From the NCBI RefSeq assembly GCF_020171945.1, contig NZ_JAIVAP010000001.1:714839-778838 (forward strand): DNA of 64,000 nt, read 5' to 3'. A program made the translations under genes and the position numbers. A model generated the notes under the pieces. The model saw nothing but the letters and a program-made list of their open reading frames with translations, had not been told where the DNA came from and did not search any database. The DNA is from Bacillus infantis (GTDB lineage: Bacteria; Bacillota; Bacilli; Bacillales; Cytobacillaceae). Positions 7,709 to 17,420 of this stretch are shown piece after piece (the stretch's first letter is position 1; every line of letters begins with the position of its first letter).

Positions 7709-9238
7709 TTAGCAATTATATAATTTTCCATATTTATCTTCAAGGTATTGAATAAGATACTCAGCATTGAGCTCTTCCCCCGTCACCTTTTGAATCAAAA
7801 TATCCGGAGTAAAGGTTTTTCCATACTGATGAATATTTTCTTTCAGCCATTGCATGATGGTGCTGAAATCGCCTTCCGCTATCTTTTCCCCGAAATTCGG
7901 GATTTGTTTTTTAATTGCTGCCAGGATTTGCGCTGCATACAGATTGCCCAAAGAATACGAAGGGAAATAGCCAAATCCGCCGAATGACCAGTGTACATCC
8001 TGAAGCACCCCTGCTGTATCTGTCTCAGGTGTGATCCCCAGGTAATCCTCCATCTTTTTATTCCATGCTTCCGGAAGCTCCTTCGCCGAAAGCGTCCCTT
8101 CGAACAAGCTTTTTTCAATCTCATAGCGGAGCATGATATGAAGATTATAGGTCAGTTCATCGGCTTCCACCCTGATTAAAGAAGGATTGACTGCATTTAT
8201 CGCCTGGTAAAACTGATCTTCCGTTACATTGGCCAGCTGTTCCGGGAAGGTTTTCTGGAATTCAGGATAAAAGCGGCTCCAGAACTGCCTGCTTCTGCCA
8301 ACCATATTTTCAAGAAATCTTGATTGTGACTCATGGATGCCGAAAGATGCCCCTTCCCTGAGACAAGTGCCCTCAAGAGCAGGATCGATCTGCTGTTCAT
8401 AAATTCCGTGACCGGCTTCATGGATAGTGCCGAACAGGGCTGTCAATACATTGTATTCAGCATATCTGGTCGTAATCCTGACATCTCTTGTATTGATTGG
8501 CTGTGCAAAAGGATGGACTGTTTCATCCAGCCGGCCTGCATCCAGATCAAAGCCGATTTCAGGAAGGATCCTTCTGTTGAAATCCTTCTGTTTCCCAACC
8601 GGAAAAGACTGTTTGACGATCTCAACAGGCAGATTTGCACCTGAATTCTGTATTTTTTTCAGCAGCTTCACACTGCTTTTGCGCAGGGATGAAAAAAGAG
8701 GATCAAGCTTTTTAACTGTCAGCCCTGGTTCGAAATCTTCCAGCAGTGCGTCATAAGGATGGTCATATTCGCCATAAAGCTTTATGAATTGTTTTTTGTA
8801 ATCTATAATCTTTTCCAGGTAAGGAAGGTAATGCAGAAAATTATTCTTTTCCCGGGCTTCTTCCCAGGCATTGTTGGCATCTGCAGTCAGAATGCTATAT
8901 TCTTTGTACATGTCAGCAGGGATGCTCTTGGATTTATCATAAAACGTTTTTCTTTCCCTGATTCTTGCCTGCTTTCTTTCATCCAGCCGGGCAGCTTTTT
9001 CTTTATCGTCCAGAATGGCGAGCACCTCTCCGAGTTCCCCGCTCACCTGAAGCTTGAAAATTTCAGTTTCAAGCGTCCCGATTGACTTGGAGAAAAATCC
9101 TCTCCCTTTTTTCGGGGCCATCACCTTCTGATCCCAGCCCAAAAGGCTGGAGATGCTTGTCAGATGCGTTATTTTCTCGTCTATTTCTTCAAATCTCTTT
9201 AAGGCAGCTTCATAGGAAAGTACAGCAGCAGTTTGCAT
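7709..9238 (-). CDS. M32 metallocarboxypeptidase (carboxypeptidase Taq family)
   Basis: This 509-residue cytosolic zinc peptidase removes C-terminal residues from peptides. The zinc site HEAGHGIYEQ is clear, and the downstream glutamate region ESQSRFLEN and the DELTYNLHIMLRYE segment are typical of M32. The length matches the family at about 500. ATG 9238 follows AGGGGGGAT. It is monocistronic with a strong terminator. The 324-base gap to the divergent dehydrogenase holds only a small A-T hairpin (GCAGAT/ATCTGC near 9380-9398) and presumably both promoters. Confidence 0.93.
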   Translation of the reverse strand: MQTAAVLSYEAALKRFEEIDEKITHLTSISSLLGWDQKVMAPKKGRGFFSKSIGTLETEIFKLQVSGELGEVLAILDDKEKAARLDERKQARIRERKTFYDKSKSIPADMYKEYSILTADANNAWEEAREKNNFLHYLPYLEKIIDYKKQFIKLYGEYDHPYDALLEDFEPGLTVKKLDPLFSSLRKSSVKLLKKIQNSGANLPVEIVKQSFPVGKQKDFNRRILPEIGFDLDAGRLDETVHPFAQPINTRDVRITTRYAEYNVLTALFGTIHEAGHGIYEQQIDPALEGTCLREGASFGIHESQSRFLENMVGRSRQFWSRFYPEFQKTFPEQLANVTEDQFYQAINAVNPSLIRVEADELTYNLHIMLRYEIEKSLFEGTLSAKELPEAWNKKMEDYLGITPETDTAGVLQDVHWSFGGFGYFPSYSLGNLYAAQILAAIKKQIPNFGEKIAEGDFSTIMQWLKENIHQYGKTFTPDILIQKVTGEELNAEYLIQYLEDKYGKLYNC

Positions 9239-9562
9239 TAAAATCCCCCCTGATATATGTTTTTATCAATATAGAATATTCGGTCTATTTTATTATAAAA
9301 AGAACGGCTCTCTTTTTCAATAAACTTTGCTGGTGTTCTGTATAGATTTTGGGAGAATGCTTCTGAAACAGAGTTACACACAGCAGATAAAAAAAATCTG
9401 CCACTGAAGCCTTCTTAAAGAAAATTTCCATTCCCTTTCTGAAGCCAGACAGATTTCGTCCTGGTTGGCTAATAAAAGCATTTCTTTTCTTATTATTTTT
9501 CAAAGGTGTTAGAATAGTATTATTCGAAATTTCTGTCATCTAAAAGAAAGAAGGTAGCTTAT

Positions 9563-10519
9563 TTGTCCACAAAAACAATGATACTTACACAAAATCTTCG
9601 TGAAGACCTGTTAAAGAATGTAAAAGACATTATGCCAGGCTGGAATATCATTGCAGGGAAAGATCCCGAAACCTGGAAAAGCCATTTGATGGATGCTGAG
9701 ATCATAGCTGGATGGAAAAAGGATGCTGTCCCAGCGGCGGAAAGCAAAAATCTCCGCTGGATTCAAGCCTGGAGTGCCGGCGTCAATAATCTCCCGCTGG
9801 AAGAGCTGGAAAAAAACAGTGTCTTTCTGACAAGCGCAAATGGAGTCCATGCTTATCCGATTTCTGAAAGTATATTTGGCCTGATCCTCGCACTCACCCG
9901 AAAAATACATACTTATGTAAAAAACCAGGGAGAGAAAAAGTGGCATCACAGTCATATGAACCAGGAAATCCACAAAAAGACCATCGGGATTATCGGAGCG
10001 GGTGCAATTGGCCGCGAAACTGCCAAAATTGCTAAAGCATTTGGCATGAAAGTAATCGGAGTGAGGCACTCCGGAAAAGAGGAGCAGTATTTTGACGAAA
10101 TGCACACTGCCGAAAAGCTGGATGATATTCTGCCTCACTGTGATTATGTTGTCATCACACTCCCTTTAACAGATGAAACACACTCTATGTTTTCCGCTTC
10201 GCAGTTTAAAAGGATGAAGAGCACAGCATTTCTTATCAATATTGGCAGAGGGGAAATTCTGGTCGAACAGGACCTGATCAGTGCCCTTAAAGAGGGAGAG
10301 ATTGCCGGAGCGGGTCTTGATGTTTTTGAAAAAGAACCTCTCCCAGAGAGCAGCCCTCTCTGGGAAATGGAGAATGTAATCATCACTCCCCATACCTCCG
10401 GATCAACGGAATACTACGACGAAAGGGTCGTAAATGATATTCTTGTGCCCAATCTGAAAGAGTATTTAAAAGGAAAGAAGCCTTCCCGCAATCTTGTTGA
10501 TTACAGGAAAGGCTACTGA
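9563..10519 (+). CDS. D-2-hydroxyacid dehydrogenase (NAD-dependent)
   Basis: This 318-residue enzyme reduces 2-keto acids or oxidises D-2-hydroxy acids. The NAD site GIIGAGAIGRETAK lies near residue 141, and the catalytic set is present: Arg in NIGRGEI, Glu in VFEKEPLP, His in TPHTSGS. The start is TTG 9563 with AAGG eight bases upstream; ATG 9578 lacks a good site. Relatives include glyoxylate/hydroxypyruvate reductases. The substrate is not determinable. The gene stands alone, divergent from the M32 gene. Confidence 0.9.
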   Translation: MSTKTMILTQNLREDLLKNVKDIMPGWNIIAGKDPETWKSHLMDAEIIAGWKKDAVPAAESKNLRWIQAWSAGVNNLPLEELEKNSVFLTSANGVHAYPISESIFGLILALTRKIHTYVKNQGEKKWHHSHMNQEIHKKTIGIIGAGAIGRETAKIAKAFGMKVIGVRHSGKEEQYFDEMHTAEKLDDILPHCDYVVITLPLTDETHSMFSASQFKRMKSTAFLINIGRGEILVEQDLISALKEGEIAGAGLDVFEKEPLPESSPLWEMENVIITPHTSGSTEYYDERVVNDILVPNLKEYLKGKKPSRNLVDYRKGY

Positions 10520-10618
10520 TAAATTCCAAGGTCCTTCTGATCCGGGGTGATGAACGTATTCTATAAACCGGAAGATATGCATAGTTTGTATAGGGGAAAA
10601 TATAAAGGGGGAATGAAA

Positions 10619-10900
10619 ATGAGCGTGATCCATGATCAGTTCGATGCCATTTCTATCCGGAATGTCCATCGGCAGCTGAAAGAAATACAAATGATCGCTA
10701 CCACAAACAGATGCATAGACTGGGAGCTTGCTTCAGCGCTGGACCAGGTCACAAGGGCGGCAGGAATGCTCTGCAATGTAATAGAAGAACATCTGGATGG
10801 GACCCGGAGTGATGTTGACGCCCTCTATTATATAGAGGAAAAACTGTCGGCCGCCCTTTCCATGGCAAAGAAAATCGATAACCGCAGAGAGCCTGTATAA
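10619..10900 (+). CDS. Small helical protein of unknown function
   Basis: This is a 93-residue soluble, mostly helical protein. ATG 10619 is chosen because AAAGGGGG lies just upstream; a longer in-frame extension to 10547 crosses that site. The sequence includes RNVHRQLKEIQMIATTNRC and a C-terminal helix ending KKIDNRREPV. No family is recognised. It lies 100 bases after the dehydrogenase gene and shares the terminator after it. Confidence 0.65.
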   Translation: MSVIHDQFDAISIRNVHRQLKEIQMIATTNRCIDWELASALDQVTRAAGMLCNVIEEHLDGTRSDVDALYYIEEKLSAALSMAKKIDNRREPV

Positions 10901-10928
10901 GAACAGGGTGCTGTCAAAGCAGGCACCT

Positions 10929-10977
10929 AAAAAAGCCAAGGAGGAGAAACATATATTTCTCTCCCTTGGCTTTTTTG
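10929..10977. terminator. Bidirectional terminator
   Basis: AAAAAAGCCAAGGGAGAG-type stem: AAAAAAGCCAAGGAGGAGAA pairs with TTCTCTCCCTTGGCTTTTTT around ACATATAT. It ends the 10619 gene and can also end abfA from the other side. Confidence 0.9.
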
Positions 10978-11091
10978 TGGTTCATTTACATAACAGCCCA
11001 GCTGTATATAATCGTTCATTTAATTTTTCGGACTGAAAAGAGAGCAAACAAATTCTGCTGCCTTGGAATATTTATTGGCTGGGTTCCGCTA

Positions 11092-12699
<1,608 letters not shown>

Positions 12700-12816
12700 T
12701 TATACAAAGTATTGGCTGTTCAGCCCTTGAATACCTTTATTTCTTTTGAAATTTGGCATCCTTTTTAAAAAAGGCAGAAATGATCGGGTTTTCACTTTAG
12801 AAAATCCTTAAAAACC

Positions 12817-12846
12817 AAAAATACCAGCTCCTAAAAGGAACTGGTT
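12817..12846 (-). terminator. Terminator closing a leftward transcript after plsY
   Basis: On the minus strand ACCAGTTCC-TTTT-AGGAGCTGGT is followed by ATTTTTGG. It lies between plsY and abfA and ends the candidate RNA described next. Confidence 0.65.
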
Positions 12847-13053
12847 TCTGATTGCTTATGTAAGCCACTTTTGCCGTAATAAATATAAGAAAGTTTTAAA
12901 CCACCACTCCTCAAAGTGGGTGTTTGCAGAAACCTTCCTGCATGTCCTCCTTGTCACATGTGACAGAGGCTTGTCATTCCAGCTTCGATATAAAACTCCC
13001 TATTACAGCTTAAAGGTTAAAACTTTATTATGGTTACGGGCAAAGCAGCTTGT
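12817..13053 (-). ncRNA. Candidate structured RNA with own promoter and terminator
   Basis: A transcript of about 236 nt is suggested by a good promoter and a terminator. The 5' part (13051-13013, AAGCTGCTTTGCCCGTAA onward) can pair over nearly 40 bases with the 3' part (12902-12862, ending TTACGGCAAAAGTGGCTT), giving a long imperfect closing stem. Inside are hairpins CCTCTGTCA-CATG-TGACAAGGAGG (with a 14-bp palindrome at 12952-12965), TGCAGGAA/TTTCTGCA and CCACT/AGTGG. No convincing long reading frame was found. It may be a trans-acting RNA, a leader of abfA, or a short mobile element with long inverted ends. No known RNA family was recognised. Confidence 0.4.
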
Positions 13054-13059
13054 ATTTAT

Positions 13060-13088
13060 ATATTACCTCATTTGCGTCCCCAGCTCAA
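13060..13088 (-). promoter_or_regulatory. SigA-type promoter of the candidate RNA
   Basis: On the minus strand TTGAGC, 17 bases, TAATAT, just downstream of the plsY stop codon. Confidence 0.5.
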
Positions 13089-13139
13089 CTGTTTTGTCTG
13101 GAAACGGAGGAGCCTTCTGGCTGGAAAGTGCTTTTCATG

Positions 13140-13697
13140 CTAGGCAGCTTTTTTCGAGAAATAGTCGTTATGGGCTGCTATCACAATCAGGAGCATAATC
13201 GCAAATGCACCTGCTGCCGGAACGCCTCCTCCTAATATATAGATGGAAACAGGCATTGCCGCCATCGCGATAAGCCCAGGAACTGTAAATCGGCGGGTGA
13301 TGCCCCATCCTGCAAGCAGCACCATAAAGGCAGTCAGCAGGCTTGCGGGGGCTATAAAAAGAGCCGATGCCAGATATACGACAACCCCCTTGCCGCCCCT
13401 GAATCCAAGAGGAGCCGGCCAAATATGGCCGCACAGCACAGCAAAGGCGCAGATCAGCAGTGCAGCCTGGCCCAGAAAAACATCAGCTGCGGCCAAAGCA
13501 AGCACTGTCTTTCCGGCATCGATCAAAACCGTATAAAAAAACCCTCTTTTCCCCAGTTCACGGCCAGCATTCCTTGCACCTGCGTTCCCGCTGCCCATCT
13601 GCCTGATATCTTTTCCCTGCCACTTTCTGGCCAGCAGATAAGCCCCGTTGATGCATCCCGCTAAATAGCAGAGAATGATAGCTGCTGCTGTATACAT
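13140..13697 (-). CDS. plsY: PlsY-like glycerol-3-phosphate acyltransferase
   Basis: This 185-residue membrane enzyme transfers the acyl group of acyl-phosphate to glycerol 3-phosphate, the first step of phospholipid synthesis. Motif 1 is MGSGNAGARNAGR and motif 2 GFRGGKGVVVYL; about five membrane helices surround them. ATG 13697 follows GGGGGGAAGG. A longer frame upstream would overlap the divergent gene. PlsY is usually encoded near parE; here it lies alone, so this may be a second copy. Confidence 0.88.
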   Translation of the reverse strand: MYTAAAIILCYLAGCINGAYLLARKWQGKDIRQMGSGNAGARNAGRELGKRGFFYTVLIDAGKTVLALAAADVFLGQAALLICAFAVLCGHIWPAPLGFRGGKGVVVYLASALFIAPASLLTAFMVLLAGWGITRRFTVPGLIAMAAMPVSIYILGGGVPAAGAFAIMLLIVIAAHNDYFSKKAA

Positions 13698-13785
13698 AAA
13701 CCTTCCCCCCGAATAATTCTGCGGCTGCCGGCTAAAATATAGTGAAGCAGCCCAGTCCTGACTTGGAAGAAAGGTGATAGGCCCA

Positions 13786-14061
13786 ATGTTTCCTGTTATA
13801 CATACCAACTTTTGGGATGCCGTTTTTGCCGTGCCTGCGGTTCTTATTGTAACACAGCTGCTGAAGCTGTATTTCAATATCCCTGGAAAAATAGTGCCGA
13901 CCGTTGCTTTATTATGCGGATTGGCCATTTCTGTCTTAATTAGCCATAAGCATGATTTTGTGGCCGGCCTTTTTATGGGATGGTTTTATGGGTATGCAGC
14001 GATAGGTTCATACAGCAGCCTGAAAGCTTCCATAAAAGCTTACCGGAACAGCAGCTCCTAA
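13786..14061 (+). CDS. Small membrane protein of unknown function
   Basis: This 91-residue protein has two or three hydrophobic helices (around residues 9-30, 38-55 and 60-80). ATG 13786 is chosen because AAAGGTGA lies eight bases upstream; GTG 13774 overlaps that site. Its stop codon overlaps the end of the convergent S9 peptidase gene by four bases. Holin-like topology is possible but no family is recognised. Confidence 0.65.
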   Translation: MFPVIHTNFWDAVFAVPAVLIVTQLLKLYFNIPGKIVPTVALLCGLAISVLISHKHDFVAGLFMGWFYGYAAIGSYSSLKASIKAYRNSSS

Positions 14062-15851
14062 TGTTTAATCCTTCCGGAATATTTCTTGAGGAAGTCCCAA
14101 GAAGCTGTATAGGCTTTAACATTATTCTCCCTTTTCACAAAGAAATGTCCTTCATCCTCAAAACGTATATACTCTACAGGATGTTTGCGGTTCTTCAGAT
14201 CTTCCACAATCTGCTCTGTTTCCTCGATCGGCACCCTTGGATCGTTGGCGCCATGGAGAACGAGAAGCGGACATTGGATCTTTTTTGTTTTATGCAGCGG
14301 ATCAATTTCATCGAAGAATGCCCCGTCTTTCTCTATGCTCCCATATTCTGCTTCCCTCATCTTCCGCCTCCATGGGCTGGTGTTCTGCAGGAAAGTCCGG
14401 AAGCTTGAAATTCCGACAATGTCAATAGCAGAAGACCAGATGTCAGGGTAGTGAGTGATGGCTGCCAGGACCATGAAGCCCCCATAGCTTCTTCCCATAA
14501 TGCTGATCTGATCTTCGTCTGCACCTCCCTCTGTTTTCAGCCATTCGACAAGATGGACTAAATCACGGACAGAGTCCATCCGCTTCCTGACATCATCCAG
14601 ATGGGTAAAGGTTTTACCATAGCCTGTGCTTCCCCTGACATTCGGCGTACATACAGCAAATCCTTTATCCAGGAAAAATTGCAGGAATGGATTAAAGGCA
14701 GCCCTTATCTGGCTTTCCGGGCCGCCATGGACAAACACAACCACCGGGAGCTTTCCATCGGCCTTTTTGGGCTTATAGTAGAACGCAGGAATCTCAAGCC
14801 CATCAAAGGAAGCGAAAGAAATCAGCTCAGGGGCGCACAGCTTTTCCTCTACCACAGGATCATGCGAAATGAATGTAGCCCTTTTAGCTTTATGAGACCT
14901 GAAATCAAGCTCCCAAATATCAGAAGGATGCTGGGGCCCATTCAGGATAAAGGCAAGCCTGCTGTTATCAGGAGAGAAGGTAAAGTCAGTAATGACACCT
15001 GCAGGGGATTCCCACTCTCTCACTTCATTCGATTCTGGATAGAATACTGCGCCTTTCGAAACTCCTCCTTCATTTATGGAAAAGGCCATCTTCTTTTTAT
15101 CAGGGCTAAGCTTCAGCTCTTCCAAGTCCCAATCCTTCTCGACCAGCCATTGTGTTGCCAGGGTTTCAAGATCAAGCCTGGCAAGATTCATGAATTCCCG
15201 GTCCCTGTTGGAGAGCAGGTAAAGCACTTTCCCATCGGAGCTGAACGCCGGGCTGGCAAAAGCCGCTTCTCCGACATGCTTTGTGAGCCACTGCACCGTT
15301 CCCCCTGAAAGATCCAGCAGTCCAAGGTCATTATCAAGATTTGTGTTTACCTGCTCTATCAGCAGGGAGCTTCCTTCTGGATGCCATAGAAGCGGAGAAA
15401 AATTCCCATCTCCCTGGAACACCATTTTAACTTCAAAACTTTCCAGACTCTGAATATAAATATCAAAATAGGTGCTGTGACGGCGGTTGCTGGCCCAGGA
15501 AATCCACTTTCCATCCGGGGATACTCCGCCATACTTATGGATATGTTCAGGCGAGTCGGTCAGCCGTATGACCTCCCCTGTTTCTGTGAGAAGGAATAGC
15601 TGCTGCTTTTCATTCACACCCTCATCCATGCCAAAAATTCTTTTGCCTGTTCCCGGGATAAAAGAAACAAACATAATCCGTTCAGCGGTTTCCAGAACCT
15701 GAACAGGATTGCCGCCTTCAGAGTTTATTTCCCAGATCTGCGGAAGCCCGGAAGCATCTGAGATAAAATTCAGCTTCTTTCCACGAGGTCCGTAAACAGG
15801 ATTTTTCACGTTTCTGATGTTCATAAAATCTTCAATCGTCAATTGTGCCAT
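14058..15851 (-). CDS. S9 family serine peptidase (prolyl oligopeptidase fold)
   Basis: This 597-residue cytosolic peptidase has an N-terminal beta-propeller (about residues 1-340) with repeated strand blocks such as SPDGKWISWASN, and a C-terminal alpha/beta hydrolase. The triad is visible: Ser in GRSYGGFM, Asp in GANDPRVP, His in DEGHFF. Members cut short peptides after proline or remove acyl-amino acids; B. subtilis YuxL is a relative. Its ATG overlaps the stop codon of the upstream M20 gene as TAATG, so the two are translationally coupled. AAGGGAG is the ribosome site. Confidence 0.93.
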   Translation of the reverse strand: MAQLTIEDFMNIRNVKNPVYGPRGKKLNFISDASGLPQIWEINSEGGNPVQVLETAERIMFVSFIPGTGKRIFGMDEGVNEKQQLFLLTETGEVIRLTDSPEHIHKYGGVSPDGKWISWASNRRHSTYFDIYIQSLESFEVKMVFQGDGNFSPLLWHPEGSSLLIEQVNTNLDNDLGLLDLSGGTVQWLTKHVGEAAFASPAFSSDGKVLYLLSNRDREFMNLARLDLETLATQWLVEKDWDLEELKLSPDKKKMAFSINEGGVSKGAVFYPESNEVREWESPAGVITDFTFSPDNSRLAFILNGPQHPSDIWELDFRSHKAKRATFISHDPVVEEKLCAPELISFASFDGLEIPAFYYKPKKADGKLPVVVFVHGGPESQIRAAFNPFLQFFLDKGFAVCTPNVRGSTGYGKTFTHLDDVRKRMDSVRDLVHLVEWLKTEGGADEDQISIMGRSYGGFMVLAAITHYPDIWSSAIDIVGISSFRTFLQNTSPWRRKMREAEYGSIEKDGAFFDEIDPLHKTKKIQCPLLVLHGANDPRVPIEETEQIVEDLKNRKHPVEYIRFEDEGHFFVKRENNVKAYTASWDFLKKYSGRIKH

Positions 15852-17107
15852 TATAAGCTCCCTTCTGAATCATTTTGACGGTGGAAGCCCAGGAGCGGAC
15901 TTGAAATGCCTTTGACTCCCGCCAAACCAAGGATGCAGAGGAATATGGCCTGCGGACCATAATACGCATCCTGAGGATCAAAATACTCTTCAAGTGTATG
16001 TATGCCGCCGAAGCTTCCGCCGCCGCCAAGTGTAACAGCCGGAATGCCAAGGGCAATCGGCACATTGGAGTCAGTGCTGCTGGCTTTCTCAAACGAAGCT
16101 GTGAAGCCAAGCTGCCTTGAAGCTTCCGCAGCGGTTTGAACGATGGCAGATTCCATATCCTGGCTGCCAGCCGGGCGGTCCCCTACCTGCTTGATTTCAA
16201 CTGTAATTCCGGAATCAGCTCCTGCAGCTTCCTTGATGATGGAGAGCGCTTCATCTTCTACCCTTGCAAGCTCCTCTGCGGAAACAGAACGAAGATCAAT
16301 GATCAATCTTGCTTCCGCTGCAATCGTATTGACCGAGGTCCCTCCGGATACTATCCCTACATTAAAAGTTGTTTTCGGATCTTCCGGCACCTTAAGATCG
16401 GCTATGCCGGCAATGGCCTTTCCTGCAGCGTGAATGGCGCTCGGCGTCCCGAAATCCCCAAAGCTGTGGCCGCCTGGGCCCTTATAGATAATCTCATATC
16501 TTTTACTGCCCGCAGCCAGATAAGTAATGCGCTCGGGACTTCCCGGTTCTATGGAAATGAAACCGTCTATCCCATGATCTTGTCCAAACAGCGCCTTAAC
16601 GCCATTTAAATCCCCAAGTCCTTCTTCTCCGACCGTTGCTCCAAACAGAATGTCCGCTTCTGTTTCGATGCCCGTTTCGTTAAATGCACGGATAAGAGTC
16701 AGCACGGCAGCCAGCCCCCTTCCGTCATCAGCGATTCCGGGAGCATAAATTTTTCCGTCTTTTTCTTTTGGGACTGTGTCAGTACCTGCTGGAAAAACAG
16801 TATCAAGATGGGCGCAAACCGCAATCCTCGGTCCATTCCCCGTTCCCTTTCTCAGGCCGAATATATTGCCTGCATCATCTTTCGAAACATCTTCAATACC
16901 CAGCTCTTCCAGCCTTCGTCTATAATACTCCCCCCGTTCCCCCTCATCGAAGGTAGGTGCAGGGATGCTCGTCAGCTCCTTTTGATCAGCTGATGTCCGG
17001 TCATTGTCATTTTTTAAAAAGGATAGTCCCTTTTGGACAGCTGAAATGCCCATTATTTTTTCCAATGCTTCCGCCACGCTATTTTTCAGTTCAAGATTTT
17101 CCGCCAA
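15851..17107 (-). CDS. M20 family zinc metallopeptidase (PepT-like)
   Basis: This 418-residue cytosolic enzyme has the M20 metal ligands in CAHLDTVFP, GIADDGRGLA and VGEEGLGDL, with a dimerisation insert between about residues 210 and 320. It likely acts on di- or tripeptides or N-acyl amino acids. TTG 17107 is chosen because AAAGGGGG lies seven bases upstream; the longer frame has no ribosome site. It is the first gene of a two-gene operon with the S9 peptidase, which suggests a joint role in breaking down peptides. Confidence 0.9.
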   Translation of the reverse strand: MAENLELKNSVAEALEKIMGISAVQKGLSFLKNDNDRTSADQKELTSIPAPTFDEGERGEYYRRRLEELGIEDVSKDDAGNIFGLRKGTGNGPRIAVCAHLDTVFPAGTDTVPKEKDGKIYAPGIADDGRGLAAVLTLIRAFNETGIETEADILFGATVGEEGLGDLNGVKALFGQDHGIDGFISIEPGSPERITYLAAGSKRYEIIYKGPGGHSFGDFGTPSAIHAAGKAIAGIADLKVPEDPKTTFNVGIVSGGTSVNTIAAEARLIIDLRSVSAEELARVEDEALSIIKEAAGADSGITVEIKQVGDRPAGSQDMESAIVQTAAEASRQLGFTASFEKASSTDSNVPIALGIPAVTLGGGGSFGGIHTLEEYFDPQDAYYGPQAIFLCILGLAGVKGISSPLLGFHRQNDSEGSL

Positions 17108-17195
17108 TTTTCTTCCCCCTTTGCAAAGTCTATTATTATTATATTCCAAAAATTAAATTTATTGTTGCTGGAAGGCTTCAGAAGATTTCCTCCTT

Positions 17196-17238
17196 AATAA
17201 AAAGGAAAAAGCCCCAGATGCATGGAGCTTTTTCCTCT
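17196..17238. terminator. Hairpin with long A/T flanks near the start of the M20 gene
   Basis: AAAGGAAAAAGC pairs with GCTTTTTCCTCTT around a loop. It lies beyond the copper operon's last gene and can end that leftward transcript. Confidence 0.6.
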
Positions 17239-17285
17239 TGTTCTGATTATCTGCTTAAAAACAAATAGCATTTTGCCATTCCGTC

Positions 17286-17408
17286 CTAATCGCCTTGATG
17301 CCCGTGCTCTGGTTCCGCAGGGGGGTCAGCGATAAATGAATCGTAAATATAATAGCCGCAAACCACCAAAAGCAGATATACTGCGGCTGATATGGCCCAC
17401 TTTTTCAT
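17286..17408 (-). CDS. 40-residue membrane protein, last gene of the copper operon
   Basis: A short frame starts at ATG 17408 behind AAGGAGGG and ends with TAG at 17288-17286. It has one membrane helix (AISAAVYLLLVVCGYYIY) and a short tail with two histidines near the C-terminus (EPEHGHQGD). It begins 13 bases after the copA stop codon on the same strand, so it is very likely co-transcribed. A small copper-operon accessory peptide is the natural guess, by analogy with small partners of P-type ATPases; the family is not recognised. Confidence 0.7.
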   Translation of the reverse strand: MKKWAISAAVYLLLVVCGYYIYDSFIADPPAEPEHGHQGD

Positions 17409-17420
17409 CAGAAGCCCTCC

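Noticed and set aside
12870..12970. Short peptide frames after an AAGGAGG-like site in the plsY-abfA gap
   Set aside because: The frame ends after ten codons, and the bases of the ribosome site are part of a hairpin in the structured RNA candidate.
14601..15308. Long rightward frame of 235 codons
   Set aside because: It is a shadow of the S9 peptidase gene, which has clear domains and catalytic motifs on the other strand.
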